Shown one piece after another: positions 25,648-34,194 of a stretch of 64,000 bases of DNA (the first letter of the stretch is position 1; each line of letters opens with the position of its first letter). The stretch is from Gordonia jinhuaensis (GTDB lineage Bacteria > Actinomycetota > Actinomycetes > Mycobacteriales > Mycobacteriaceae). Made by a program: the position numbers and the translations under genes. The stretch spans positions 79,744 to 143,743 of the forward strand of contig NZ_BMGC01000010.1 in the NCBI RefSeq assembly GCF_014639795.1, given 5' to 3'. Below the pieces are notes generated by a model that saw only the letters and a list, made by a program, of their open reading frames with translations, ran no database searches and was not told the DNA's origin.

Positions 25648-27677
25648 TGACCGGCCCCTACCCCCGTCTTTTCGAGCCGCTGACGATCAACACGACCACG
25701 CTGTCGAACCGGATCATCATGGGCTCCATGCACACCGGTCTCGAAGACCGCATCTGGGATACCGACAAACTCGCCGCGTACTACGCCGAACGCGCACGCG
25801 GCGGAGCCGGCCTGATCATCACCGGCGGCGTGAGCACCTCGCGAACCGGGCTCCTCCTGCCGTTCGGGTCCAAGCTGACCAACCGTCTGGAGGTCGCCAA
25901 ACATCGTCGTCTCACGCGCGCCGTCCACGAGGCGGGCGGCGCGATCGCACTGCAACTGATGCATGCGGGGCGCTACGGCTACACGCCGCTGAAGTTCGCA
26001 CCCGGACCCGAGAAGTCACCCGTGCATCCCTTCCGGCCGTTCGTGATGAACGAGACCGTGATCCGCCACGTCATCAGGTCCTACGGGCGCGCGGCTGCCC
26101 GTGCCCGGGCCGCCGGCTACGACGGCATCGAGGTGATGGGCGGAGAAGGCTATCTCATCAACGAATTCCTCTGCCCTCGAACCAATCAGCGCACCGACCG
26201 GTGGGGCGGGTCGACCGAGAACCGACAACGGCTGGTCGTCGAGATCATCCGCGCGATCCGTCAGCGGGTACCTCGCGACTTCATGGTCATCATGCGCCAG
26301 TCGATCGCCGACTTCGTGGAGGGCGGTCAGACCTGGGACGAGATCGCGCTGCTGGCACGCACTTTGCAGGCCGAGGGTGTCGACGCCATCAACACCGACA
26401 TCGGATGGCATGAGGCCAAGGTGCCGACCATCGCGACGTCGGTGCCGCGCGCCGCATTCGTGAAGTTCACCGAGCGGCTTCGAGACGAGGTCGACATCGT
26501 GCTGATCGCGTCCAACCGCATCAACACCCCCGAGGTCGCCGAGGAGATCCTGGATCGCGGACGTGTCGACGCCGTGTCGATGGCGCGTCCGCTGCTCGCC
26601 GACCCGTATCTGCCGACCAAGGCGCGCGAGGGTCGCGCCGACGAGATCAACACCTGCATCGCCTGCAACCAGGCGTGTCTGGACCATGCATTCGTGGGCA
26701 AGAAGGTGTCCTGTCTGCTCAACCCGCGTGCCGGCCGCGAGACCACGCTCGTGTTGAGTCCCACCCGTCGCGCCCGTCGGGTGGCCGTGGTCGGCGCGGG
26801 GCCGGCCGGTCTCGCCGCAGCGGTCTCGGCAGCCGAGCGCGGACATCACGTGACGCTGTTCGAGGCATCGTCGACTATCGGCGGTCAATTCTCCATCGCC
26901 GCAAGGATTCCCGGTAAGGAGGAGTTCTCCGAGACGCTGCGGTACTACACCAGAGCGCTCGACGTACAGGGAGTCGACGTCCGTCTGGACACCCGCGTCG
27001 ACGCCGGGTCACTCATCGCCGAGAACTTCGACGACGTGATTCTCGCGACCGGAGTCACCCCGCGTATCCCTGACATCCCCGGGATCGACCATCCGTCGGT
27101 GATGACCTATGCCGAGGCGGTCCTCGGCCACCGCGAGATCGGCTCGACCGCCGCCGTGATCGGGGCGGGCGGAATCGGTTTCGATCTCACCGAGTTCCTG
27201 ACCGTCGACGAGTCGCCCACACTCAATCTCAAGGAATGGGAGCAGGAGTGGGGTGTCACCGACGACCTGTCGGTGCGTGGCTTCCTCACCCGACCCGATC
27301 CCGCACCCGCCGCACGCAAGGTCTATCTCGTGCAACGCACACCGGGCCACCAGGGCAAGCGCCTCGGACTCACCACCGGCTGGATTCATCGCGCCTCCGT
27401 CCGGATGAAGGGAGTGGAACAGATCTCGGGCGCCCAGTACGACAAGATCGACGACGCCGGCCTGCATCTGAGCTTCACCGATGAGCGCCCCGACCGCATC
27501 CTCGCGGTGGAGACCATCGTCGTCTGCGCCGGCCAGGAATCGGTACGGGACCTCATCGATCCGCTGGACTCCGCCGGGGTGAGGACACATGTCATCGGTG
27601 GCGCGGACGTGGCGGCCGAACTCGACGCGAAGCGAGCCATCCGCCAGGGCACCGAGACCGCTGCTGCGATCGCCTGA
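25644..27677 (+). CDS. NADH:flavin oxidoreductase / 2,4-dienoyl-CoA reductase-like (FadH family)
   Basis: 677 residues, first ATG 25644 inside the padR stop overlap (25647 is also possible). Old-yellow-enzyme TIM barrel with FMN at about 1-370 (LFEPLTINTTTLSNRIIMGSM, QLMHAGRYG, GYDGIEVMGGEGYLINEF), a 4Fe-4S cluster motif C-x2-C-x3-C-x11-C in NTCIACNQACLDH and VSCLLNP, then FAD and NAD(P) domains from VAVVGAGPAGLAAA (about 380) and AAVIGAGGIGFD. It has the three-cofactor plan of FadH and of trimethylamine/histamine dehydrogenase relatives. It reduces an activated C=C bond or demethylates an amine. It is paired with PadR, so a xenobiotic or aromatic-type enone is conceivable, but the substrate is unknown. 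Confidence 0.9.
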   Translation: MMTGPYPRLFEPLTINTTTLSNRIIMGSMHTGLEDRIWDTDKLAAYYAERARGGAGLIITGGVSTSRTGLLLPFGSKLTNRLEVAKHRRLTRAVHEAGGAIALQLMHAGRYGYTPLKFAPGPEKSPVHPFRPFVMNETVIRHVIRSYGRAAARARAAGYDGIEVMGGEGYLINEFLCPRTNQRTDRWGGSTENRQRLVVEIIRAIRQRVPRDFMVIMRQSIADFVEGGQTWDEIALLARTLQAEGVDAINTDIGWHEAKVPTIATSVPRAAFVKFTERLRDEVDIVLIASNRINTPEVAEEILDRGRVDAVSMARPLLADPYLPTKAREGRADEINTCIACNQACLDHAFVGKKVSCLLNPRAGRETTLVLSPTRRARRVAVVGAGPAGLAAAVSAAERGHHVTLFEASSTIGGQFSIAARIPGKEEFSETLRYYTRALDVQGVDVRLDTRVDAGSLIAENFDDVILATGVTPRIPDIPGIDHPSVMTYAEAVLGHREIGSTAAVIGAGGIGFDLTEFLTVDESPTLNLKEWEQEWGVTDDLSVRGFLTRPDPAPAARKVYLVQRTPGHQGKRLGLTTGWIHRASVRMKGVEQISGAQYDKIDDAGLHLSFTDERPDRILAVETIVVCAGQESVRDLIDPLDSAGVRTHVIGGADVAAELDAKRAIRQGTETAAAIA

Positions 27678-27721
27678 ACGCGGCGACGCCGCGGTGGCAC
27701 AGCCCGCTACGATTGGCAGCC

Positions 27722-28528
27722 ATGCCGATCCCGCAGCCCAATCCGTCTGCACGTGCCGTCGTCACCGGAGCCTCCTCGGGGATCGGCGCCGCGCTGGCCG
27801 CCGAACTCGCCGCGCGGGGTCATTCGCTGATACTGGTCGCGCGGCGCGGGGAGATCCTGGAACGCAACGCGGCGATGCTGACCCAGACGCACGGGGTCGA
27901 AGCAGAGGTCCGTCCCACCGATCTGTCCGACCCCCGCGCGGTGGAGATCCTCGCCGGTGAACTGTCCGAGCGTGAGATATCGATCCTGTGTAACAACGCA
28001 GGTATCGCCACATTCGGCCCTGTCGCCGAACTCGACCCGGAATACGAACGCGCCCAGGTACGTCTGAACGTCAACGCCGTGCACGACCTCACATTGGCCG
28101 TCCTGCCCGGCATGGTCGAACGCGCGAGCGGCGGCATCCTCATGGTGGGTTCGGCGGCGGGGAACATGGCGATCCCCAACAACGCGACGTATGCGGCGAC
28201 CAAGGCGTTCGTCAACACCTTTTCCGAATCCCTTCGTGGCGAGGTCGGTTCGGCAGGCGTCCACGTGACCCTGCTCGCGCCGGGACCGGTCCGCACCGAC
28301 ACCCCGGCCGCCGAGGACGCGAGCATCGTCGATCGGCTCGTTCCCGATTTCCTCTGGAACTCCAGCGAATACGTCGCACGTCTGAGCCTCGACGCACTCG
28401 AGCGCAACAAGATGCGCGTGGTGCCCGGCGCACTGTCGAAGGCGATGTCGTTGGCGGGTACCTACAGTCCGCGCATGGTCAGCGCGCCGATCGTCGGCAC
28501 GTTCTACAAGAAGCTCGGTGACGGCTGA
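27722..28528 (+). CDS. cmrA: short-chain dehydrogenase, mycolate reductase CmrA type
   Basis: 268 residues from ATG 27722; an upstream TTG at 27713 was rejected. SDR with cofactor motif TGASSGIGAALA, NNAG, and catalytic Ser (MVGSAAGNM), Tyr and Lys (YAATKAF). The C-terminal part carries a conserved tail (TYSPRMVSAPIVGTFYKKLG) as in Rv2509. CmrA reduces the beta-keto group of the newly condensed alpha-alkyl beta-ketoacyl mycolate precursor. Identification rests on the wording and on gene order: Rv2509, Rv2510c and orn follow each other in M. tuberculosis exactly as here. TACGAT eight bases before the ATG suggests a leaderless message. Confidence 0.85.
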   Translation: MPIPQPNPSARAVVTGASSGIGAALAAELAARGHSLILVARRGEILERNAAMLTQTHGVEAEVRPTDLSDPRAVEILAGELSEREISILCNNAGIATFGPVAELDPEYERAQVRLNVNAVHDLTLAVLPGMVERASGGILMVGSAAGNMAIPNNATYAATKAFVNTFSESLRGEVGSAGVHVTLLAPGPVRTDTPAAEDASIVDRLVPDFLWNSSEYVARLSLDALERNKMRVVPGALSKAMSLAGTYSPRMVSAPIVGTFYKKLGDG

Positions 28529-28544
28529 GCGCTCGGCGCGCGGC

Positions 28545-28572
28545 CATCGGTCATCGGTCATCGGTCATCGGC
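28545..28572. repeat. CATCGGT heptamer, four copies
   Basis: CATCGGT runs at 28545, 28552 and 28559 with CATCGGC at 28566. It sits at the convergent junction of cmrA and the HerA-like gene, and the last copies form the stop codon and final codons of the latter. Confidence 0.85.
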
Positions 28573-30145
28573 GACGACCGGTACCGAACAGGGACCGGCT
28601 GATCTCGCGGCCGAGCGAGTTGCCGGCCGAGCGCATGAAGCTCTTCACCGCGGCGTTGCCGAGGATCTCCTCGGCGAGGCTCTTCTCCTTCGGCTCCGCC
28701 CTGGTAGCCCTGTGCGGAGCCTCGGTGGGCGGCGTGGTCGGTGCCGCGGCGTCGGGCGCCGACTCGTCGTCGTGTGCGGCAGCCACTTTCGCGGCGAGGA
28801 TCTCGTAGGCCGACTCCCGGTCGATTGTCTGACCGTACTTGTCCTGCAGTGCACTGGCGGTGGCCTGCGCCGTGATCGCGTCGTTGCCGATGGAAGCCAT
28901 CAGCGAGCGCGGGGGATGCATGACGGTCCAGGCGACCGGCGTGGGCGCGCCATTCTCGGACAGGACCGTCACGATCGCCTCGCCGGTGCCCAGCGAGGTC
29001 AGCGCCTTCTCGATGTCATAGACCGCCGATGTCGGATAGGTCTTCACCGTCTTGGTCAGCGCCTTCTGGTCGTCGGGGGTGAATGCGCGCAATGCGTGCT
29101 GGATCCGCGCACCGAGTTGTGACAGCACGTCGTTGGGGATGTCGGTGGGCAGCTGGGAGCAGAAGTAGACACCGACCCCCTTGGAGCGGATCAGCTTCAC
29201 CGTCTGGACCACCTGCTCCTTGAACGCCTTCGACGCGTCGGCGAACAACAGATGCGCCTCGTCGAAGATGAACACCAACTTCGGCTTGTCGGCGTCGCCG
29301 ATCTCCGGCAGGTACTCGAAGAGGTCGGCCAGAATCCACATCAGGAAGGTGGAGAACAACGCCGGACGCGTCGCCTGATCACCGAGTTCGAACAGTGTGA
29401 TGATCCCGCGTCCATCGTCGGCGGAACGGATCAGGTCGGCCGGCTCGATCTCGGGTTCACCGAAGAACGTGTCGCCGCCGTCGGCTTCCAGATTGGTCAA
29501 CGCACGCAGGATGACACCCGCGGTGGCGCTGGAAACGCCGCCGATCGACTTCAGGTCGGTCTTGCCCTCGTCGCTGGTGAGGTGGGCGATCACCGAGCGC
29601 AGATCCTTGAGGTCGAGCAGCGCCAGTCCCTGGGCGTCGGCCCAGTGGAAGATCAGGCCCAGCGTGGACTCCTGAGTGGCGTTGAGGCCCAGCACTTTAC
29701 TGAGCAGGATCGGGCCGAAGGAGGTCACCGTGGCACGGACCGGGACACCCACGCCCTCGGTGCCCACCGAGACGAACTCACACGGATAGCCGGTACCCAC
29801 CCAGTCGACGCCGGTGTCCTTGGCGCGGGCGGTGGTCCGCTCGCTCGGTTCACCCGGCACGGCCAATCCCGACAGGTCACCTTTGACGTCGGCCATCACC
29901 ACCGGCACGCCGTTGGCCGAGAGTTGCTCGGCGATCACCTGTAGTGTCTTGGTCTTACCCGTTCCGGTGGCACCTGCGATCAGGCCATGCCGATTCATCA
30001 TCGACAATGCGATCCGTACCGTGGCCGACGCGTCGACCACGCCGTCCACCGACACCGCACCCAACTCGATCGCGGCTCCCGAGGTCGCGTATCCGGCCGC
30101 GATCTGTTGCGCCGGCGAGACGTCGGCGGGCTGTCCGTCACTCAC
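28565..30145 (-). CDS. HerA-like ATPase, DUF853 family
   Basis: 526 residues from GTG 30145, with GGAAAG upstream; the open frame before it has no homology and runs into orn. P-loop ATPase of the HerA/FtsK-like DUF853 group: Walker A AGATGTGKTKTLQ at about residues 57-70, Walker B KLVFIFDEAHLLF at about 280, and arginine/sensor parts in KGVGVYFCSQLPTDIPNDVL. The C-terminal 80 residues are acidic and Ala-rich, with a basic end (GREISRSLFGTGRRR). M. tuberculosis Rv2510c is the syntenic homologue. HerA proteins pump DNA with NurA nucleases, but none is adjacent, so the role is open. Confidence 0.88.
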   Translation of the reverse strand: MSDGQPADVSPAQQIAAGYATSGAAIELGAVSVDGVVDASATVRIALSMMNRHGLIAGATGTGKTKTLQVIAEQLSANGVPVVMADVKGDLSGLAVPGEPSERTTARAKDTGVDWVGTGYPCEFVSVGTEGVGVPVRATVTSFGPILLSKVLGLNATQESTLGLIFHWADAQGLALLDLKDLRSVIAHLTSDEGKTDLKSIGGVSSATAGVILRALTNLEADGGDTFFGEPEIEPADLIRSADDGRGIITLFELGDQATRPALFSTFLMWILADLFEYLPEIGDADKPKLVFIFDEAHLLFADASKAFKEQVVQTVKLIRSKGVGVYFCSQLPTDIPNDVLSQLGARIQHALRAFTPDDQKALTKTVKTYPTSAVYDIEKALTSLGTGEAIVTVLSENGAPTPVAWTVMHPPRSLMASIGNDAITAQATASALQDKYGQTIDRESAYEILAAKVAAAHDDESAPDAAAPTTPPTEAPHRATRAEPKEKSLAEEILGNAAVKSFMRSAGNSLGREISRSLFGTGRRR

Positions 30146-30265
30146 GATTGCTGCTCTTTCCGGTGCCACCGGCACCTCGGTCGCAGTACACAGTCCTTGC
30201 GAGCAGGTTGCCACACACCCGCACGCTCCGCCCCGATTGCCGTCGGCGCCGGTGAGGCGTCTGGT

Positions 30266-30271
30266 TAAGGT
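30266..30271 (+). promoter_or_regulatory. -10 box of orn (TAAGGT), leaderless type
   Basis: TAAGGT ends six bases before the GTG start of orn, so transcription would begin at or next to the start codon. No Shine-Dalgarno sequence is present. Confidence 0.5.
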
Positions 30272-30277
30272 TGAGCC

Positions 30278-30877
30278 GTGGAGGACAAACTCGTATGGAT
30301 CGACTGTGAGATGACCGGGCTTCGCTTGGAATCGGACAAGTTGATCGAGATAGCGGCACTGGTGACCGACAGTGAACTGAACATCCTCGGTGACGGGGTC
30401 GACCTCGTGATCCACGCCGACGACGCCGACCTGGACTCGATGCCCGACGTGGTGAAGAAGATGCATGCCACCTCAGGCCTCACCGAGGAGGTACGGAAAT
30501 CGACGGTGACCATCGAGGAGGCACAGGCACAGGTCCTGGCATACCTGCGCGAGTACATCCCGACTGCGGGTACCGCGCCGCTCGCGGGTAATTCCATCTC
30601 CACCGATCGCGGGTTCATCGCACGCGATATGCCCGAACTCGACACCTTTCTGCATTATCGGATGATCGACGTCAGCTCGATCAAGGAACTCTGCCGCCGG
30701 TGGTACCCCAGGATCTATTTCAATCAGCCGCCGAAGGGGCTCGCGCATCGCGCGCTGGCCGACATCCGTGAGTCCATCAGGGAACTGCGCTACTACCGGG
30801 CCACTGCGTTCGTGCCCGAGCCCGGCCCGGAGGTCGAGACCATCGAGAAGGTGGTCACCGACCTCGGCGAGGCCTGA
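30278..30877 (+). CDS. orn: oligoribonuclease
   Basis: 199 residues, GTG start. DEDDh-type 3'-5' exoribonuclease that degrades two- to five-nucleotide RNAs, including pGpG. Exo [12 protein letters not shown] (catalytic Asp and Glu), Exo [18 protein letters not shown] with the second Asp, and Exo [18 protein letters not shown] with the His and final Asp are all intact. The C-terminal extension [19 protein letters not shown] is common in actinobacteria. It is divergent from the HerA-like gene and upstream of tRNA-His, as Rv2511 is. Confidence 0.97.
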   Translation: MEDKLVWIDCEMTGLRLESDKLIEIAALVTDSELNILGDGVDLVIHADDADLDSMPDVVKKMHATSGLTEEVRKSTVTIEEAQAQVLAYLREYIPTAGTAPLAGNSISTDRGFIARDMPELDTFLHYRMIDVSSIKELCRRWYPRIYFNQPPKGLAHRALADIRESIRELRYYRATAFVPEPGPEVETIEKVVTDLGEA

Positions 30878-30994
30878 GAGTCAGCCCTCGGCCACCCGCC
30901 TGTCGAGCTGTCCGGAACACGCAGGTCAGCGATGCGATTGGTCTTATCGTGTCGGTATTCGCTAGAGTATGTCCCGGCCGGTTTTCCGGTCGAT

Positions 30995-31068
30995 GGTGAG
31001 TGTAGTTCAGTTGGTAGAGCACCAGGTTGTGATCCTGGCTGTCGCGGGTTCGAGTCCCGTCACTCACC
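30995..31068 (+). tRNA. tRNA-His (anticodon GTG)
   Basis: The acceptor stem GTGAGTG pairs with CACTCAC (31061-31067). An extra G at 30995 faces C at 31068, the G-1:C73 pair that marks tRNA-His. The anticodon arm CCAGG-TTGTGAT-CCTGG gives GTG, and the T arm is GCGGG-TTCGAGT-CCCGT. CCA is not genome-encoded after C73. Confidence 0.96.
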
Positions 31069-31074
31069 CCGTTG

Positions 31075-31114
31075 ACGCCGCCCCGTCCGCAACGCGGAAG
31101 GGGCGGCGTTTTTT
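31075..31114 (+). terminator. intrinsic terminator after tRNA-His
   Basis: ACGCCGCCCC (31075-31084) pairs with GGGGCGGCGT (31100-31109), the inner arms TCCGC and GCGGA extend the stem, and six T residues follow (31109-31114). This is the most canonical terminator in the window. Confidence 0.93.
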
Positions 31115-31636
31115 GCGATTCCAGACTCCCCCGTCGACCCTCTCCGGCCCGCCCAACTGCTCTCCGGCACCAGCCACACGGCCAACACCAACCGCGTAGT
31201 GAACACCGACCGCCCAGTGAGCAGACCGTACGCAGACCATTATCGGCGTTGCGGCAGCGGACCGATCGTGTGTGCGCGTCGCGAAGCCACCACCGAAACC
31301 TCACGGACCAATCCAATTACCCCAATCCAATTACCCGCAGCCACAATCACATGACCAGCATCGACGTGCCGTCTTATCGGCCACCTGAACGATCCGCGAG
31401 GTTACCGACAGGTAACCAGACCAAAACGGGTCGTACGATCACGTGATTTTCGCAACTCACCAGCACTGCCGAACCGAAAAGTCCGACATAGATGCCCCAA
31501 ACCGCTCGAAATTGTGGTTTGGTTGTCGGTACACGGGCTGGCACTCAGCGACAGGTCGGATCCGTGTGGGGGGTGACAGTGACCGCGTCGGTTTCGACGA
31601 GACCACCGGTACCGGTTTGCACGAGAGGGCAACACC
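31115..31636. other. 522-bp intergenic region with two palindromes, no convincing gene
   Basis: Comparatively AT-rich stretch. A near-exact direct repeat of CCAATTACCC-type sequence lies around 31,310-31,335. GGTTACC-GACA-GGTAACC (31400-31417) is a perfect 7-4-7 inverted repeat and ATCACGTGAT (31438-31447) a perfect ten-base palindrome. Both sit 190-240 bases upstream of a small gene at 31637 and could be its operators. No RNA gene is recognised. Confidence 0.5.
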
Positions 31637-31954
31637 ATGCGCCTGGATTCTTCGGCGGATATGCCGTCCACAGATTTGCCGATCGACGAGGTCGCTGCGT
31701 TCAGAGAGCGTCGTCAACACGGCTTCGACACACGGATCGTGGCGCTCGACGGCACCACGATCGAACTATCGACCGCGTCGGAGACCGGAGCGAGCCCCTG
31801 TTCGGTCATCCGTGTCACCGGTCCGGGCGCCGCTGGCGATTCCAGCGAACTCGCCGTCGAGTCGCTTCCCGCTCTCCAGGCGCTGGTCGAGTCCGGCGCG
31901 CTCTGCGTCATGCTCGCCGCACACCGTGATGCCACGGTCCGCGCGGCCGGCTGA
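31637..31954 (+). CDS. small hypothetical protein
   Basis: 105 residues, ATG with GAGAGGG nine bases upstream. No family recognised. The composition is Ala/Ser-rich with alternating polar and hydrophobic stretches (STDLPIDEVAAFRERRQHGFDTRIVALDG, then LPALQALVESGALCVMLAAH), no signal peptide or membrane span. Support for a real gene is the ribosome binding site, the 12-bp terminator stem 27 bases beyond the stop, and two palindromes upstream. It may still be spurious. Confidence 0.5.
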   Translation: MRLDSSADMPSTDLPIDEVAAFRERRQHGFDTRIVALDGTTIELSTASETGASPCSVIRVTGPGAAGDSSELAVESLPALQALVESGALCVMLAAHRDATVRAAG

Positions 31955-31980
31955 CACGACGTCTGTCCAGACCACGATCC

Positions 31981-32011
31981 GCGGCTCGGCGCTCACCAGG
32001 CGCCGAGCCGC
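31981..32011. terminator. 12-bp hairpin, probably bidirectional terminator
   Basis: GCGGCTCGGCGC (31981-31992) pairs perfectly with GCGCCGAGCCGC (32000-32011) across a seven-base loop. It lies between the small plus-strand gene and the end of the minus-strand acyl-CoA dehydrogenase gene, so it can serve both. There is no U-tract. Confidence 0.6.
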
Positions 32012-32062
32012 AATGCTCTCCTGATCCGCGAACGTGAGGTCCGGGATTCACCCGTTCGCGAC

Positions 32063-33205
32063 TCACAATGTCCGCGAGATGATGTCCTTCATGATCTCGT
32101 TGGTGCCGCCGTACACTTTCTGCACTCGCGCGTCGGCCCACATCCGGCCCACCACGTACTCGTTCATGTAGCCGTAGCCGCCGTGCAGTTGCATGCAGGT
32201 GTCGAGCACGTCCATGGACTGTTCGGTGGTCCACCACTTCGCCATCGCGACCGTGGGAATGTCGAGTTCGCCCCGCAGGTGTTTGCTGATGCAGTCGTCG
32301 ACGAACACCCGGGCGATCCGCGCCGTGGTCGCCGCCTCGGCGAGTGAGAATTTGGTGTTCTGGAAGCCGAAGACCGGTCGCCCGAAGGCCTCGCGTTCCT
32401 TGGTGTAGCTGATGGTGCGCTCGAGTGCGACCTCCATTCCCGCGACGGCAGCGACCGCGATGATCAGCCGTTCCTGTGGCAACTGCTGCATCAGCTGGAT
32501 GAACCCCATCCCCTCGGACTCACCGAGCAGGTTCGACACCGGAACGCGGACGTTGTCGAAGAACAGTTCGGATGTGTCCTGTCCTCGCTGGCCCACCTTG
32601 TCGAGCAACCGCCCGCGCCGGAAGCCCTCACGGTCGGCCTCCACGACGATCAGCGAGATGCCCTTGGCGCCCTGCGCCGGGTCGGTCTTGGCCACGACGA
32701 TGATCAGATCGGCCTGCCCGCCGTTGGTGATGAAGGTCTTGGATCCGTTGATCACGTACTCGTCGCCCTCACGTACAGCGCGAGTGGCAACCGCCTGCAG
32801 ATCGGATCCCGTTCCTGGTTCGGTCATCGCGATCGCGCCGACCATCTCGCCAGAGGCCATGGCGGGCAACCACTTCCGCTTCTGTTCTTCGGTCCCGTAC
32901 ACCGTGATGTAGGGCGCGATGATGCCGTTGTGCAGGCTCACACCCCACGACGTGTCACCGATGCGCGCCTGCTCCTCGATGAGCACCGCCTCATGGGCGA
33001 AGGTCCCTCCCCCACCCTCGTACTCCTCGGGGATCGACATGCACAGCAGCCCCACGTCACCAGCCTTGTTCCACAGATCGCGGTCCACGTGATGGGCGTC
33101 GATGTACTTCCCGACATTGGGCTCGACCTCCTTGGCGAAGAAGGAGCGTGCGAGGTCGCGCACCGGGTCGAGGTCGGGGCCGTCCCACGGCGAAGTACTG
33201 GGCAT
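32063..33205 (-). CDS. acyl-CoA dehydrogenase
   Basis: 380 residues from ATG 33205, with an excellent AGGAGGAGA site; the frame is open another 25 codons without homology. FAD enzyme that introduces the trans-2 double bond in acyl-CoA. FAD-contacting GAIAMTEPGTGSDLQAVAT and INGSKTFITNGGQADLIIVV, the C-terminal catalytic region MQLHGGYGYMNEYVVGRMWADARVQKVYGGTNEI and the ISYTKEREAFGRP motif are all standard. The catalytic base is probably in YGGTNEI, as in short/medium-chain enzymes. It stands alone with a perfect inverted repeat 39 bases upstream, so it is probably controlled by a TetR-type fatty-acid regulator encoded elsewhere. Confidence 0.93.
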   Translation of the reverse strand: MPSTSPWDGPDLDPVRDLARSFFAKEVEPNVGKYIDAHHVDRDLWNKAGDVGLLCMSIPEEYEGGGGTFAHEAVLIEEQARIGDTSWGVSLHNGIIAPYITVYGTEEQKRKWLPAMASGEMVGAIAMTEPGTGSDLQAVATRAVREGDEYVINGSKTFITNGGQADLIIVVAKTDPAQGAKGISLIVVEADREGFRRGRLLDKVGQRGQDTSELFFDNVRVPVSNLLGESEGMGFIQLMQQLPQERLIIAVAAVAGMEVALERTISYTKEREAFGRPVFGFQNTKFSLAEAATTARIARVFVDDCISKHLRGELDIPTVAMAKWWTTEQSMDVLDTCMQLHGGYGYMNEYVVGRMWADARVQKVYGGTNEIMKDIISRTL

Positions 33206-33243
33206 GCGGAATTCTCCTCCTGAGTTCGGTATGGCTGAATCGT

Positions 33244-33265
33244 AACAGTGACCGTTGTCACTGTT
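33244..33265. promoter_or_regulatory. perfect 9-4-9 inverted repeat operator upstream of the acyl-CoA dehydrogenase gene
   Basis: AACAGTGAC (33244-33252), CGTT, GTCACTGTT (33257-33265). It ends 39 bases before the start codon on the minus strand, where a repressor would block the promoter. The size and symmetry suit a TetR-family dimer. Confidence 0.75.
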
Positions 33266-33385
33266 GGCGAGAATCCGCACTGCATCACAGCGACTCGATT
33301 CCTGGGCAGCATCGGCCAGGACCCCCTGACCAGCCGATTTCTTGTCTGCGGCATCGGGCTGTTAAAGTCATTCGGCGCGCAGCAA

Positions 33386-33458
<73 letters not shown>

Positions 33459-33464
33459 CAGACA

Positions 33465-33494
33465 GAGCCCGTCACCGATAGCGGTGACGGGCTC
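33465..33494. terminator. 13-bp hairpin between tRNA-Lys and msrA
   Basis: GAGCCCGTCACCG (33465-33477) pairs with CGGTGACGGGCTC (33482-33494) across four bases, followed by GTTGTCATT. It starts seven bases after the tRNA and lies about 45 bases beyond the convergent msrA stop, so it probably terminates both. Confidence 0.75.
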
Positions 33495-33539
33495 GTTGTC
33501 ATTCAGCACTCCGCGAGCTGCAGGTGGAGCCGATCCGGA

Positions 33540-34094
33540 TCAGTTGGCGGTCTCTGTGCGGCGCGGCAGTACCCACCCCGGTCGCGGGAAGTGGCAGGTG
33601 TAGCCGTTCGGATAGCGGACCAGATAGTCCTGATGCTCGGGTTCGGCCTCCCAGAACGGGCCCGCGGGTTCGATCGTGGTGACCACCTTTCCCGGCCACA
33701 ATCCCGACGCATCGACGTCGGCGATCGTGTCGCGCGCCACGCGCTCCTGCTCTTCGTCGAGCGGAAAGATCGCCGACCGGTAGCTGCTGCCGATGTCATT
33801 GCCCTGACGGTCCTTCGTCGACGGATCGTGAATCTGGTAGAAGAACGCAAGGATGTCCCGGTAACTCGTCACCGACGGATCGAACACGATCTCCACGGCC
33901 TCGGCATGACCGGGATGGTTGCGATAGCTGGGATGGTCGTTACTTCCGCCGGTGTACCCGACCCGGGTCTGCAGAACCCCCGGCTGGCGGCGGATGAGAT
34001 CCTCGACACCCCAGAAACATCCGCCGGCAAGCACCGCCGTCTCGGTGCCCGATCGCTGGGTGATGTGCCCGTCGTCTGCTGGTCCACTGGTCAT
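33540..34094 (-). CDS. msrA: peptide-methionine (S)-S-oxide reductase
   Basis: 184 residues, ATG with GAGGAGAAGG upstream. Repairs methionine-S-sulfoxide using thioredoxin. The catalytic motif [14 protein letters not shown] (Cys near residue 26), GYTGG and EVVEIVFDP-type segment ([16 protein letters not shown]), then [21 protein letters not shown] are typical. It is the second gene of an msrB-msrA pair, with a 29-bp tandem repeat forming the gap between them. Cytoplasmic, no signal peptide. Confidence 0.97.
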   Translation of the reverse strand: MTSGPADDGHITQRSGTETAVLAGGCFWGVEDLIRRQPGVLQTRVGYTGGSNDHPSYRNHPGHAEAVEIVFDPSVTSYRDILAFFYQIHDPSTKDRQGNDIGSSYRSAIFPLDEEQERVARDTIADVDASGLWPGKVVTTIEPAGPFWEAEPEHQDYLVRYPNGYTCHFPRPGWVLPRRTETAN

Positions 34095-34107
34095 GACGCC
34101 TTCTCCT

Positions 34108-34194
34108 CGTTGTCGTTGATGGCGTTGTTGTTCATGCGTTGTCGTTGATGGCGCTGTCGTTCATGCGTTGTCGTTGATGGCCTTGTTGTCGTCG
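34108..34194 (-). repeat. 29-bp tandem repeat spanning the end of msrB and the msrB-msrA gap
   Basis: Units start at 34108, 34137 and 34166, each opening with CGTTGTCGTTGATGGC; the third is partial. The stop codon of msrB lies within the third unit, and the ribosome binding site of msrA directly follows the first. Since 29 is not a multiple of three, loss or gain of a unit changes the spacing and could shift the reading frame at the junction. Confidence 0.88.

Noticed and set aside
13000..27713. Integrative element with att sites at tRNA-Arg
   Set aside because: No integrase and no repeat of the tRNA 3' end was found at the right border.
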